Counted from the first letter of the stretch, positions 8,611 to 19,556 are shown. The stretch is 44,770 bases of DNA from Pseudomonadota bacterium (GCA_003242685.1 QGVD01000024.1:1-44770); one strand, 5' to 3'. A program made the numbers and translations. Notes: generated by a model not told the origin, from the sequence alone.

Positions 8611-9168
8611 ATGCACGCACCCGGAATCACACGTCAGCGCCGTCCTTTCCTCGCGCCGATCTGGCTCGGCGCGCTGCTCCTCATCGCGCTCGTAGCGATC
8701 GCCTACGCGGCCTATCGATCGCTCTCGACGACCACGGTCGTCATCGTGCGCCACGCCGAGAAGCAGCTCGGCTCCATCGAGGATCCGCCGCTCGCGCCGG
8801 CCGGCGAGCAGCGTGCCCGGCAGCTCGCACGCATGTTCGGGTCCGACTCGAGCCCGGGCGGCATCCAGGCGATCTACGTGACCGATGCGCGGCGCACGCA
8901 GCAGACCGCCGCGCCGCTGGCGGAGCGGCTGAAGATCAAACCGTCGGTCGTGCCCGCGCGTGACGTTGCAGGGCTCGTGTCCCGGATCCGCCGCCAGCAC
9001 CGCGGCGGCACCGTGCTCGTCGTCGCGCACGGCAACACCGTCCCCGAGCTCATCCGGGAGCTCACCGGTCTCGAGGTGCCGCCGATCGGCGAGGACGAGT
9101 ACGGGGATCTCTACATCCTGAGCGTTCCGTCGCTCGGCAACCCCGGCCTCGTCCGGCTCAGGTACTGA
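8611..9168 (+). CDS. Membrane-anchored histidine phosphatase family protein
   Basis: This 185-residue protein has an N-terminal membrane anchor (about residues 12-36, IWLGALLLIALVAIAYAAYR) followed by a histidine-phosphatase fold. The RHG-type motif appears as VVIVRHAEK near residue 45, with RHA instead of RHG, as in SixA-like and many broad-specificity members. The second catalytic His is in TVLVVAHGNTVPELI near residue 140. The substrate cannot be told: members act on phosphoproteins, sugars, nucleotides or phospholipid heads. The anchor with the catalytic part after it suggests a periplasmic or membrane-facing domain. ATG 8611 begins just before the hydrophobic stretch; an upstream extension is open but poorly conserved. 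Seven bases separate its stop from the next gene, so the two are probably co-transcribed. Confidence 0.75.
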   Translation: MHAPGITRQRRPFLAPIWLGALLLIALVAIAYAAYRSLSTTTVVIVRHAEKQLGSIEDPPLAPAGEQRARQLARMFGSDSSPGGIQAIYVTDARRTQQTAAPLAERLKIKPSVVPARDVAGLVSRIRRQHRGGTVLVVAHGNTVPELIRELTGLEVPPIGEDEYGDLYILSVPSLGNPGLVRLRY

Positions 9169-9175
9169 CGGAGTC

Positions 9176-9589
9176 GTGCCCGTGCATCAGGAAGAGTTCC
9201 GCGTTCGAACGGCCGGCCGGCAGTTCCTCGATCTCACTTCGCGGATCGCCGAGGTCGTGCGGCATTCCGGTGTGCGGCAGGGTCTGTGCAACGTCTTCCT
9301 CTCGCACACGAGCGCATCGCTCGTGATCTGCGAAAACGCCGATCCGGCCGTGAGGCGCGACCTCGAGCGTTTCATGCAGCGCATTGCGCGCGACGGCGAT
9401 CCCGCCTACGAGCACGACACCGAGGGGCCGGACGACATGCCGGCGCACATCCGCACCGTGCTCACGCAGAGCTCGCTCGTGATACCCGTGCGCGACTCGA
9501 GACTCGCGCTCGGCACCTGGCAGGGGGTGTACCTCTGGGAGCACCGCACGAGCGCGCACGAGCGGCGCGTTCTCGTCACCGTCTGGTGA
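9176..9589 (+). CDS. YjbQ/UPF0047 family protein (secondary thiamine-phosphate synthase-like)
   Basis: This 137-residue protein belongs to the YjbQ (UPF0047) family, a small trimeric beta fold whose E. coli member has weak thiamine-phosphate synthase activity; the physiological role is not settled. Family marks are GLCNVFLSHTSASLVICENA near residue 45 and GTWQGVYLWEHRT at the C-terminus, with Asp and His residues that bind a metal. The length is normal for the family. The start is a GTG at 9176; a second in-frame GTG at 9182 is possible. It follows the histidine phosphatase by 7 bases and converges on the peroxiredoxin gene, 27 bases away, with no clear terminator between them. Confidence 0.85.
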   Translation: MPVHQEEFRVRTAGRQFLDLTSRIAEVVRHSGVRQGLCNVFLSHTSASLVICENADPAVRRDLERFMQRIARDGDPAYEHDTEGPDDMPAHIRTVLTQSSLVIPVRDSRLALGTWQGVYLWEHRTSAHERRVLVTVW

Positions 9590-9616
9590 GGAACGAGCCC
9601 GCCCGTCGTGGACGGC

Positions 9617-10075
9617 TCAGCGGCCGTCGCCGACCGCGAGCGCCGTGCGGATGAAAGCCTCGTGCTCGCGGAGGCGCAGATCGGCGACCACCGCATCGCG
9701 GATGATGCGTCCCTGGTCGATCAGGTAGGTCACGCGGCGCACGCCGAAGCCCAGGAACCCGTTCACGTCGTACATGCGGATGACGGCCTTGTCGGGGTCG
9801 GAGAGCAGCGGGAACGTGAGGCCGTAACGCGCCCGGAACTCGCGGTGGGTGGCGGGGCTCTGCGGGCTGATGCCGGCGACCGTGAGTCCGGTGCGGCGGA
9901 TGTCCTCGTGCAGGTCGCGGACGAGGCAGGCCTGGCGCGTGCAGATCGGCGTGAAATCGGCAGGGTAGAAGTAGAGGATCAGCGGACCGGCGTTGAGGAG
10001 GGACGTCAGGGACACCTCCCGCTCGTCCTGGTCGGCCAAGGTGAACTCCGGCGCCCGCGATCCGACGCTGAGCAT
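9617..10075 (-). CDS. Peroxiredoxin, Bcp/PrxQ-like
   Basis: This 152-residue thiol peroxidase of the AhpC/TSA superfamily reduces hydrogen peroxide and organic hydroperoxides in the cytoplasm. The active-site segment reads YFYPADFTPICTRQACLVRD; the first Cys (about residue 47) is the peroxidatic residue in the PxxxTxxC context, and the second Cys five residues later is placed as the resolving Cys of the atypical two-Cys Bcp/PrxQ type. Downstream LTFPLLSDPDKAVIRMYDV and RVTYLIDQGRIIRD are family-typical. ATG 10075 has a GGAGG ribosome site about 8 bases upstream on its strand. It stands alone on the minus strand, divergent from the tRNA operon. Confidence 0.87.
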   Translation of the reverse strand: MLSVGSRAPEFTLADQDEREVSLTSLLNAGPLILYFYPADFTPICTRQACLVRDLHEDIRRTGLTVAGISPQSPATHREFRARYGLTFPLLSDPDKAVIRMYDVNGFLGFGVRRVTYLIDQGRIIRDAVVADLRLREHEAFIRTALAVGDGR

Positions 10076-10152
10076 GGTCTGCCTCCGTTCACGACCGCAG
10101 GCCGAATCTTAACGCCTGACGCACCAGGCGTCAGGCTCGCGCACCGGGTGCA

Positions 10153-10181
10153 TTGGCCATGCCTGCACTTGCTGCTAGAAT
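10153..10181 (+). promoter_or_regulatory. Sigma-70 promoter of the tRNA-Ala/tRNA-Arg transcript
   Basis: A -35 box TTGGCC (10153-10158) and a -10 box TAGAAT (10176-10181) are separated by exactly 17 bases, followed by a GC-rich discriminator. It lies about 80 bases before tRNA-Ala and within the divergent region facing the peroxiredoxin gene. Confidence 0.5.
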
Positions 10182-10262
10182 CGCGCGCCACTTGAGTCGG
10201 GGCGCCGGATCAGGGTGTCGGAAGGAAGACGCCGCACGGTGACACGGCGCCGTCAGGTGTGT

Positions 10263-10338
<76 letters not shown>

Positions 10339-10358
10339 GATCCTTCCCTCTATCCCGC

Positions 10359-10435
<77 letters not shown>

Positions 10436-10658
10436 TTCCGGCCCGTCGAGCAGAGCGTCCCCGCCGTTCCCCGGAGATCGCACCTCGACGGGAGGCTGCG
10501 GACAGGCCTTCCGTGAACGTTTCTCTTCGCGTGTAACCGTTGCCGTGCCGGACGATCGATTCCGGAACGCAGGCGACGGGATTCGCCGTCCCGGGCCGCG
10601 GGCGCAGTGATTGCTGGAGTGCAGCCGTCCTCGTTCGGCACCACAGGGAGCCCGCACC

Positions 10659-11798
10659 ATGGCACTACCGCTCATCCCCTTCGCAATCGGCGCGGCCGCG
10701 ATGTACCTCCTCGATCCTCAGCAAGGGCGGCGCAGGCGCGCTCTGCTGCGCGACCGGCTGTCGAGCCGGATCAACCGCCTGGACGAGGCGATGGGCGTGG
10801 CCGGACGCGATCTCGCGAACCGCACGCGCGGCCTCGTGCCGAGTCTCCGGCAGCGCTTCTCATCCGGCGGGGCATCCGACGAGGTTCTCGTCGAGCGAGT
10901 GCGCTCGAGGCTGGGGCGTGTCGTGTCGCATCCGGGGGCCGTCGAGGTTCGGGCCGAGGGAGGGCGCGTGATCCTGAGCGGCCCCGTCCTTCGGGACGAG
11001 CATGCTCAGCTCCTGCGCACGGTGCGCGCGGTGCCCGGCGTGCGTGAGGTGGAGGACCATACCGCCGTCCACGAGAGCTCCGACGGGGTGCCGGCCCTTC
11101 AGGGCGGTGCGCCTCGGCCTCCCGGGCAGCGGCTCGACATCCTGCAGGAGCACTGGTCACCCGCCACGCGCGCCGTCATGGGTGCGGCCGGCAGCGCGCT
11201 GCTCCTCAATGCGCTCAGCGAGGACGAGCATCCGCTGACGGGGCTGCTGAGCGGCATCATCGGCGCCGCGCTGATCGTGCGCAGCACGACGAACGTGCCG
11301 CTCTCCCGGCTCGCCGGCATGGCGGGCCGGCGCGGCATCGACGTCCACAAGACCATCCACGTCAACGCACCTGTGGAGCAGGTGTTCGAAACGCTGGCCC
11401 GATACGAGAGCTTCCCGCAGTTCATGACCAACGTGCGCGAAGTGCGGTTGCGCGAGGACGGTGTCTCGCACTGGGTCGTCGCAGGTCCGGGGGGGATTCC
11501 CGTGGAGTGGGATGCGGTCACGACGCGGATGGAGCCGAACCGTCTCCTCTCGTGGGAGACCGTGCCCGGTTCGACTGTCGAGCATGCCGGCACGATCCGT
11601 TTCCGGCCCGGCGACGGCGGCACCCGGCTCGACATCGAGATGAGCTACCGCCCGCCGGCCGGTGCGCTCGGTCACGTCGTCGCACGCCTCTTCGGTGCGG
11701 ATCCCAAGTCCGAGTTCGATCAGGATCTGCTGCGGTTCAAGACCTTCCTCGAAACCGGTCGTCCGGCACACGACGCGGCGGCAGGTCTCAGGCACTGA
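10659..11798 (+). CDS. BON domain and SRPBCC (cyclase/dehydrase-like) fusion protein
   Basis: This 379-residue protein has three visible parts. The N-terminus (residues 1-25) is a hydrophobic stretch ending MYLLDPQQGRRRRALLRD, a signature of small membrane-associated stress proteins. Residues about 70-140 form a BON domain (DEVLVERVRSRLGRVVSHPG, then VEVRAEGGRVILSGPVL), which in other proteins binds phospholipids. Residues about 170-210 hold two hydrophobic segments, and from about 225 (GIDVHKTIHVNAPVEQVFET) to the end is an SRPBCC/START-like fold with WVVAGPGGIPVEWDAVTTRM. The function is unknown; the architecture suggests an envelope protein handling lipid or hydrophobic ligands. ATG 10659 begins at the hydrophobic segment. 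It converges on the site-2 protease gene, 33 bases beyond its stop. Confidence 0.75.
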   Translation: MALPLIPFAIGAAAMYLLDPQQGRRRRALLRDRLSSRINRLDEAMGVAGRDLANRTRGLVPSLRQRFSSGGASDEVLVERVRSRLGRVVSHPGAVEVRAEGGRVILSGPVLRDEHAQLLRTVRAVPGVREVEDHTAVHESSDGVPALQGGAPRPPGQRLDILQEHWSPATRAVMGAAGSALLLNALSEDEHPLTGLLSGIIGAALIVRSTTNVPLSRLAGMAGRRGIDVHKTIHVNAPVEQVFETLARYESFPQFMTNVREVRLREDGVSHWVVAGPGGIPVEWDAVTTRMEPNRLLSWETVPGSTVEHAGTIRFRPGDGGTRLDIEMSYRPPAGALGHVVARLFGADPKSEFDQDLLRFKTFLETGRPAHDAAAGLRH

Positions 11799-11831
11799 AG
11801 AGACCTCGTGCACGTTCCGCGCGCCCGGTGC

Positions 11832-13040
11832 TCAGGGAATGCGCCGGGAATGCTGCTCATCCCGATGCAGGGCGAGCCAGCGCAGAACGTCCTCGCGCCG
11901 CAGGAGACCGCGCAGCGTCCCGTCCGCCTCGACCACGGGGAGCTGATTCACGTTGCGCCGTGCGAGCGTTTCGAGCGCGTCGAGCGCATCGTCCTCCGGA
12001 TGCACGACCGCGATCCGCTCGGCGGGCGTCATGATGTCGGCAACGGTGCTCGTCGCGCGTTGCTGGCGGGGAAGCTGCTGAATGTCGCGCAGGCAAACGA
12101 TTCCGGCGAGCCGGCCGTTCCTTTCGACCGGGAATGCACGCTGACCCGTGCGTACGACGTGCTCTTCGACGAGCGCCTCGACCGACAGGTCCGGCGTCAC
12201 GGACGCGAAGCGGGTCATCATCAGCCGTGAAACGGGCACGTCCTGCAGCGCCTCTCGCGTGAGGAGCTGCCGGTAGCTCACGAGCGCCGCGTTGTTGAGG
12301 AACCAGCCGATGAACGCGATCCACACGCCGCTCGCGAATCCGGTGCCCAGCACGGGGATGCGCACGCCGAGCATCATCGAGAAGCCCGCGATGATCAGCA
12401 CCCACGCGAAGGCCTGCCCGGCCGCCGAGGCCCACCGCGTCGCACGGCGCATGTCGCCCGTCACGCCCCACAGTACCGCGCGCAGCACGCGGCCGCCGTC
12501 GAGCGGAAAGCCGGGCACGAGATTGAAGAGGGCGAGCACGATGTTCACCTGACCGAGCCACAGGAGGAGCGTGGGAAGAGGCGGCAGCCGCGCGAGCAGC
12601 GCCTGCACGGTCGCACCGTCGGGTGACGAGACGAGATCCGCGGGGTCGATCCACAGCTCGACGATGAGCAGACACACGCTGCCGATCACGAGACTCGTGA
12701 ACGGTCCGACGATCGCCATCCACAGCTCCGCGCGCCAGCGATGCGGCTCGTGTTCCATGTGTGCCATTCCGCCGAACACGAACAGCGTGATGCGACGGAC
12801 GGCGATGCCCTGACGGCGACCCATCAGCGCATGGGACAGCTCGTGCGCCAGCACGGAGCCGAAGAAGAGGAGTGCGGCCGCGATCGCCGTCAGCCACGCG
12901 AGCCCGCTGCCCCAGTCGGGATGCCACGCGGGGAACAACCCCATGGCGAGGCTGCTCACGATCAGCAGGAAGACGATCAGCAGGCTCCAGTCGACGCGGA
13001 CGTCGATGCCCGCGATGTGCGCAAGGTGCAGACCGTTCAC
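11832..13040 (-). CDS. Site-2 protease family membrane metallopeptidase with two CBS domains
   Basis: This is an M50 intramembrane zinc protease of about 402 residues. HExxH occurs as VLAHELSHALMGRR in the second membrane segment, and the third zinc ligand motif as NLVPGFPLDGGRVLRA. Five or six membrane segments are followed by a pair of CBS domains (DVPVSRLMMTRFASVTPDLS onward, and VADIMTPAERIAVVHPEDDA onward), which in this subfamily sense adenylate nucleotides. The GTG at 13040 is chosen because the family's opening (HIAGIDVRVDWSLLI) follows within eight residues; the frame stays open upstream to 13553, and ATG 13136 is an alternative, but that upstream sequence shows no conservation that I recognise and overlaps the divergent gene. 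The substrate is not evident; such proteins sit in the inner membrane. Confidence 0.83.
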   Translation of the reverse strand: MNGLHLAHIAGIDVRVDWSLLIVFLLIVSSLAMGLFPAWHPDWGSGLAWLTAIAAALLFFGSVLAHELSHALMGRRQGIAVRRITLFVFGGMAHMEHEPHRWRAELWMAIVGPFTSLVIGSVCLLIVELWIDPADLVSSPDGATVQALLARLPPLPTLLLWLGQVNIVLALFNLVPGFPLDGGRVLRAVLWGVTGDMRRATRWASAAGQAFAWVLIIAGFSMMLGVRIPVLGTGFASGVWIAFIGWFLNNAALVSYRQLLTREALQDVPVSRLMMTRFASVTPDLSVEALVEEHVVRTGQRAFPVERNGRLAGIVCLRDIQQLPRQQRATSTVADIMTPAERIAVVHPEDDALDALETLARRNVNQLPVVEADGTLRGLLRREDVLRWLALHRDEQHSRRIP

Positions 13041-13265
13041 GTCACATAACGGCTGGTCACCGGACAGGCCGGAACTGAGACTATCAACCCGCGGGTCGTG
13101 CAGCGAGCGTGAAAAGTACAGATCAGCAAGCCACATGCCACGGGACGCACGCGCACAGGTAAAGAGACGAGCGGGCGCCGTTCCGGCGCGTAAGCCGGCT
13201 GCGGCCGCGTGCGTCAGTTCACATTCCGGGCGGATGCAGTCGAGCACCAGGAAGGGGCGGCTACA

Positions 13266-13790
13266 ATGCGGCGGCGCAGATCTTCGACAGCATGGACAGA
13301 CGTGCCGCCCGATCGATCGCAGCCCGCTGAATCGGGCATCCCGGACCGCCGCACACGACCCGACCGCCGTAAGCAGACCCTGCGAGCGCTCTTCTACGGC
13401 AGCCGCAATCCCCGCCGTCGCGGGCCCCGGCGTGCGGGTGACGGCGGTATCGCATCGGTCGACTGGCACCAGTCGCGCTGGCTCGCCGTCGCGCTCGTCA
13501 TTCTGCTGCTTTCCTGCGCCGACGCCGTGCTCACGCTGATGCTCGTCTCCCACGGCGCCGAAGAGATCAATCCCGTCATGAAACCGCTCGTCATGGGCAG
13601 CGGTGGCGGGTTCGCCGTCACCAAGCTCGGTCTGACCGGGGCCGGTGTGATCCTGCTCACGCTGCTCGCACGGCTGCGCGCGTTCGGCCGATTCCCGGTG
13701 GGACTCATTCTGTACATGGTGGCTGCCGGGTACGGCGTACTGATCGCATACGAGCTGTCGCTTCTCGATCGAGTGCTCGTCGAACCGTGA
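13266..13790 (+). CDS. DUF5658-like small membrane protein
   Basis: This 174-residue protein has an Arg-rich N-terminus of about 70 residues (RRTRPDRRKQTLRALFYGSR) and then three or four hydrophobic helices: LAVALVILLLSCADAVLTLM, a segment around GFAVTKLGLTGAGVILLTLL, and GLILYMVAAGYGVLIAYEL. Asp in SCADAVLTL and the EINPVMK motif between helices are typical of the DUF5658 family, whose function is unknown. The ATG at 13266 lacks a convincing ribosome site, and a later start cannot be excluded. It is divergent from the site-2 protease with about 225 bases between them, and it precedes the sucA operon by 165 bases. Confidence 0.6.
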   Translation: MRRRRSSTAWTDVPPDRSQPAESGIPDRRTRPDRRKQTLRALFYGSRNPRRRGPRRAGDGGIASVDWHQSRWLAVALVILLLSCADAVLTLMLVSHGAEEINPVMKPLVMGSGGGFAVTKLGLTGAGVILLTLLARLRAFGRFPVGLILYMVAAGYGVLIAYELSLLDRVLVEP

Positions 13791-13955
13791 GCGAGTTCCC
13801 GGCAGAGCGTCGCAAACCGGCTACGTGCGTCGGCTGCGCGTTTCGCGCCGACGCGTCATCAGCTAAACTATTGTTCCGCTCCCATTCCCCGTCAGGGCCT
13901 TGAGTCGACAGGAGTTTCTGTGGGCTTGTTGCGGCCTGCGGAAGGTTGGGTATTC

Positions 13956-16811
13956 ATGCTCGAGCCAACACCTCTATTCGGCGGAAACGCTGCATTCCTC
14001 GAATCCCTTTACGAGCAGTACCTGCGCGATCCCGAAGGCGTGCCACCGCACTGGCGGACGTACTTCGACGGTCTGGCACCGCGTTCGGCGGATGAACGGG
14101 CGCACGGTCCCGTACAGTCCGCCATCACGGCGCGCTCACAGCAGCCGCGCATGCTGGCCGCGCCGGAAGGCGCCGCGAGCGCCAAGCAGGCTGCGGTATC
14201 GCGGTTGATCCAGATCTGGGCCAACCGCGGTCATCTCATCGCGAAGCTCGATCCTCTGGGACTCATGCGCCGGCCGCGGCCGCGCGTGCTCGAGCTCGAT
14301 TACTTCGGACTGTCCGAGGCGGATCTCGATTCCGAGTTCTTCACGGGCAGCCGCACCGACGCGATCCCGAAGCGCATGAAGCTGCGCGACATCCTGGCGC
14401 AGCTCGAATACATGTACGCCGGTACCATCGGCGCCGAGTTCGCCCACGTGTCGAACTCGGAAGAGCGGCTGTGGCTGCAGGATCAGTACCAGACCGGCCG
14501 CATCCGCCATCGCTTCACGCCCGAGGAACGGCGCAACATTCTCTGGCAGCTCACCACGGCCGAGGGCCTCGAGCGCTACCTCCACACGAAGTACGTCGGT
14601 CAGAAGCGCTTCTCGCTCGAAGGCGGCGATTCGCTGATTCCGCTGCTCGACGATCTGGTGCAGCAGGCGGGAATCGCCGGAGTCGAGGAGCTGATCATCG
14701 GCATGGCCCACCGCGGGCGTCTCAACGTGCTGGTGAACATCCTCGGCAAGTCGCCCTCGGTCATGTACTCGGAGTTCGAGGGCAGCTACGACGCCGCGCT
14801 CGTGAAGGGCGGATCGGGCGACGTGAAGTACCACAAGGGCTTCTCCGCCGACCTGCGCACGCCCGGCGGTAACGTGCACGTCGCGCTGGCGTTCAATCCA
14901 TCGCATCTCGAGGTGGTGAACCCCGTCGTCGAGGGCTCGGTACGCGCACGTCAGGAGCGGCGCGGCGACGAGCGCGGCGATCGCGTCGTTCCCGTGCTCG
15001 TCCATGGCGACGCCGCGTTCGCCGGCCAGGGTGTGGTGATGGAGACGCTGCAGCTTTCGCAGGCGCGCGGCTTCTACACCGGCGGCACGATTCACATCAT
15101 CGTGAACAACCAGATCGGCTTCACGACGTCCGACCCGCGCGACATGCGCTCGACGATGTACCCGAGCGACGTCGCCAAGATGCTCGAGGCGCCGATCTTC
15201 CACGTGAACGGCGACGATCCCGAGGCCGTGGTGTTCGTCACGCGCCTCGCGCTCGAGTACCGCATGCGCTTCCACAAGGACGTGGTCATCGATCTCGTCT
15301 GCTACCGCCGTCACGGCCACAACGAGGCCGACGAGCCCGCCGCGACGCAGCCGGTGATGTACCGCGTCATCCGCCAGCATCCGACGGTGCGCAAGCTCTA
15401 TGCGGACCGCCTGATCGCCGACGGTGTCATCACCGAGGCCGAAGCCGCCGAGATGATCGAGCAGTACCGCAAGGGGCTCGACGAGGGACGCCCCCAGGCG
15501 CGCGCTTCTCTCGGCCTCATCGGCAACAAGTACACGGTCGACTGGAGCAAGTACGCCAACGTCGACTGGAGCGAGCGCGTGCAGACCGGCGTCGAGCTGC
15601 GCCGCCTCAGGTCGCTCGGCGAGCGCATCGTTCGCGTGCCCGAGGGCATGACGCTCCACCCGCGCGTGGCGCAGGTCATGACGAACCGCGCGCGCATGAT
15701 CGCCGGCGAGATGCCGCTCGACTGGGGCTGCGCGGAGACGCTGGCCTACGCGGCGCTGCTCGAGGACGGCTTCTCCGTGCGCATCACCGGTCAGGACACC
15801 GGCCGCGGCACGTTCTTCCATCGCCACGCGGTGCTCTACGACCAGCAGACCGGTGAGCCCTACGTGCCGCTGCAGCACGTCGCCGAGCGCCAGCCGCGCT
15901 TCCAGGTGATCGACTCGGTGCTCTCCGAGGAAGCGGTGCTCGGCTTCGAGTACGGTTACTCCACCACCGAGCCCAACTGCCTCGACATCTGGGAAGCGCA
16001 GTTCGGCGATTTCGCGAACGGTGCGCAGGTCATCATCGATCAGTTCATCAGCTCGGGCGAGGCGAAGTGGGGCCGCATCTGCGGTCTCGTGCTGTTCCTG
16101 CCGCACGGATACGAGGGCCAGGGTCCCGAGCATTCCTCGGCGCGCCTCGAGCGCTTCCTGCAGTTGTGTGCAGAAATGAACATGCAGGTGTGCGTGCCGT
16201 CGACGCCCGCGCAGATGTTCCACATGCTGCGCCGGCAGATGCTGCGCTCCTTCCGCAAGCCGCTCATCGTGATGACGCCGAAGAGCCTGCTGCGCCACGA
16301 GCTGTCGGTGTCGAGGCTCGAGGATCTGGTTGACGGCGGCTTCCAGCTCGTGATCGACGAGATCGACGATCTTCCGCCTCAGCAGGTCCGGCGCGTCGTG
16401 TTCTGCAGCGGCAAGGTGTACTTCGATCTGCTGAAGGCGCGCCGCAAGGACGGGCTGCGCGACGTGGCGCTGGTGCGCATCGAGCAGCTGTATCCGTTCC
16501 CGACCGAGGAATACGAGGCGATCGTGCGCAAGTACTCGAACGCGCGCGAGTTCGTCTGGTGCCAGGAGGAGCCGCAGAACCAGGGCGCCTGGTACCAGAT
16601 CCGCCATCGCCTGCAGGGTCCGCTCGGGCGCAGGGAGCTGCTGTACGCAGGTCGTGCGCCTGCGGCCGCTCCGGCGACGGGCCTGCCGAAGATTCACGAG
16701 GTCGAGCAGCAGAGCCTCATCGAGGCGGCGCTGCACGCTACCACGACCGAAGAGACGGGCCGTGAGACCGCCCGGCTCACCGCGACACCCCTCAGGAAGA
16801 AGAGCTCATGA
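13956..16811 (+). CDS. sucA: 2-oxoglutarate dehydrogenase E1 component
   Basis: This 951-residue thiamine-diphosphate enzyme decarboxylates 2-oxoglutarate and succinylates the lipoyl group of E2 in the TCA cycle. Marks are the N-terminal E2-binding segment SLYEQYLRDPEGVPPHWRTY, GMAHRGRLNVLVNILGK, LAFNPSHLEVVNPVVEGSVR, the ThDP motif from GDAAFAGQG to NNQIGFTTSD, CYRRHGHNEADEPA, and the transketolase-like RITGQDTGRGTFFHRHAVL. ATG 13956 is preferred to the ATG-less extension starting at 13920 because a GAAGG site lies about 10 bases before it and family similarity starts at once. The stop overlaps the sucB start by four bases. A possible -10 box TAAACT lies at 13864-13869 but no clear -35 accompanies it. 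Confidence 0.96.
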   Translation: MLEPTPLFGGNAAFLESLYEQYLRDPEGVPPHWRTYFDGLAPRSADERAHGPVQSAITARSQQPRMLAAPEGAASAKQAAVSRLIQIWANRGHLIAKLDPLGLMRRPRPRVLELDYFGLSEADLDSEFFTGSRTDAIPKRMKLRDILAQLEYMYAGTIGAEFAHVSNSEERLWLQDQYQTGRIRHRFTPEERRNILWQLTTAEGLERYLHTKYVGQKRFSLEGGDSLIPLLDDLVQQAGIAGVEELIIGMAHRGRLNVLVNILGKSPSVMYSEFEGSYDAALVKGGSGDVKYHKGFSADLRTPGGNVHVALAFNPSHLEVVNPVVEGSVRARQERRGDERGDRVVPVLVHGDAAFAGQGVVMETLQLSQARGFYTGGTIHIIVNNQIGFTTSDPRDMRSTMYPSDVAKMLEAPIFHVNGDDPEAVVFVTRLALEYRMRFHKDVVIDLVCYRRHGHNEADEPAATQPVMYRVIRQHPTVRKLYADRLIADGVITEAEAAEMIEQYRKGLDEGRPQARASLGLIGNKYTVDWSKYANVDWSERVQTGVELRRLRSLGERIVRVPEGMTLHPRVAQVMTNRARMIAGEMPLDWGCAETLAYAALLEDGFSVRITGQDTGRGTFFHRHAVLYDQQTGEPYVPLQHVAERQPRFQVIDSVLSEEAVLGFEYGYSTTEPNCLDIWEAQFGDFANGAQVIIDQFISSGEAKWGRICGLVLFLPHGYEGQGPEHSSARLERFLQLCAEMNMQVCVPSTPAQMFHMLRRQMLRSFRKPLIVMTPKSLLRHELSVSRLEDLVDGGFQLVIDEIDDLPPQQVRRVVFCSGKVYFDLLKARRKDGLRDVALVRIEQLYPFPTEEYEAIVRKYSNAREFVWCQEEPQNQGAWYQIRHRLQGPLGRRELLYAGRAPAAAPATGLPKIHEVEQQSLIEAALHATTTEETGRETARLTATPLRKKSS

Positions 16812-18073
16812 CGATCGAGATACGGGTTCCGCAACTGCCCGAGTCCGTCAGCGACGCGACGCTCGTCGCCTGGCACAAGCAGGCGGGTGACACCGTCAGC
16901 CGTGACGAGAATCTTGCCGACCTCGAAACCGACAAGGTCGTTCTCGAGGTGCCGGCGCCCGCGAACGGCGTGCTTCGCGAGATCAGGGTTCCGAGCGGGA
17001 CGACGGTCACGAGCGGCCAGGTGCTCGCGGTGATCGAGGAAGGTGCCGCGGCGGCGGCCCAGCCGGCGCAGAGCGCACCGGCCGCGAAGAGCGAGCCGGC
17101 GCGGGCGGAAGCGGCGAAGACCGCGGCCGTGGCAGCAAAGGCGACCGGCGCCGAAAGCGCTTCCGCGAAGCTCAGTCCTTCCGTCCGCCGTCTCGTCGAG
17201 GAGAACGGGCTCGATCCGTCGCAGATTCCCGCTTCCGGTCGCGACGGGCGCCTCACCAAGTCCGACGTCGTCGAGTACCTCGACAAGCGCCGCGCGGCGG
17301 CTGCGGCGCCGGCGGCCGCACCGCAGGCGAGGGCTCCCGCGCCCGAGCCCGCGACGCCTGCCGTCGCGCCGGGACGCAGGGAGCAGCGCGTCGCGATGAC
17401 GCGTCTCCGTCAGCGCATCGCGCAGCGCATGGTGGAGGCACAGTCGACTCAGGCGCTCCTCACGACGTTCAACGAGGTCGATCTCACGGCCATCCAGGAT
17501 CTGCGCGCGCGCTATCGCGACCGTTTCGAGAAGGAGCACGGCGTGAAGCTCGGCTTCATGTCGTTCTTCGTGAAGGCCGCGATCGAGGGACTGAAGAAGT
17601 TCCCGATTCTCAACGCGTCCGTCGACGGCAACGACATCATCTACCACGAGTACTACGACATCGGCGTCGCGGTCTCGACGGATCGCGGTCTCATGGTGCC
17701 CGTCGTGCGCGACGCGGATGCCAAGAGCTTCGCGGACATCGAGAAGGAGATCGCGGCGTACGCGAAGAAGGCCCGCGAGGGCACCATCTCCATCGAGGAT
17801 CTGACGGGCGGCACGTTCACCATCACGAACGGCGGCGTGTTCGGCTCGCTCATGTCGACGCCGATCGTCAATGCGCCGCAGAGCGCGATCCTGGGCATGC
17901 ACAAGGTGCAGGAGCGGCCGGTGGTCGTGAACGGTCAGATCGTGGTCCGGCCCATGATGTACCTCGCCGTGACCTACGATCACCGCATCATCGACGGCCG
18001 CGAGGCCGTTCAGTTCCTCGTGACCATCAAGGAATGCATCGAGGATCCAGGCCGCATGCTGCTCGGGATCTGA
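16808..18073 (+). CDS. sucB: Dihydrolipoyllysine succinyltransferase (2-oxoglutarate dehydrogenase E2)
   Basis: This 421-residue core subunit transfers succinyl from lipoamide to CoA. A single lipoyl domain spans residues 1-75 with the lipoylated Lys43 in ETDKVVLEVPA. An Ala/Pro-rich linker follows (residues 76-115), then the E3-binding domain (LSPSVRRLVEENGLDPSQIP, about 118-155), a second Ala/Pro linker, and the acyltransferase domain from about 195. The active-site motif is YDHRIIDGREAVQFL near the C-terminus. Four bases separate the stop from lpd, so the three genes of the complex form one operon. The catalytic domain contains the succinyl-type segment HGVKLGFMSFFVKAAIEGLK. Confidence 0.96.
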   Translation: MTIEIRVPQLPESVSDATLVAWHKQAGDTVSRDENLADLETDKVVLEVPAPANGVLREIRVPSGTTVTSGQVLAVIEEGAAAAAQPAQSAPAAKSEPARAEAAKTAAVAAKATGAESASAKLSPSVRRLVEENGLDPSQIPASGRDGRLTKSDVVEYLDKRRAAAAAPAAAPQARAPAPEPATPAVAPGRREQRVAMTRLRQRIAQRMVEAQSTQALLTTFNEVDLTAIQDLRARYRDRFEKEHGVKLGFMSFFVKAAIEGLKKFPILNASVDGNDIIYHEYYDIGVAVSTDRGLMVPVVRDADAKSFADIEKEIAAYAKKAREGTISIEDLTGGTFTITNGGVFGSLMSTPIVNAPQSAILGMHKVQERPVVVNGQIVVRPMMYLAVTYDHRIIDGREAVQFLVTIKECIEDPGRMLLGI

Positions 18074-18077
18074 AGTC

Positions 18078-19505
<1,428 letters not shown>

Positions 19506-19526
19506 AGCTTCCAGCCGCTGAAGCTT

Positions 19527-19550
19527 CGGCCGGCCGGCACTGGCCGGCCG
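19527..19550. terminator. Hairpin between convergent lpd and relA
   Basis: A 9-base perfect stem (19527-19535 with 19542-19550, CGGCCGGCC type) and a 6-base loop lie in the 51-base gap between the two convergent stops. It is symmetrical and could end both transcripts, but neither strand has a proper T tract after it. Confidence 0.5.
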
Positions 19551-19556
19551 GAGCGC

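Noticed and set aside
14136..16736. An 866-codon open frame on the minus strand opposite sucA
   Set aside because: It is the mirror of a highly conserved gene in GC-rich DNA, rich in His/Arg/Glu, with no recognisable motif; a shadow of codon bias.
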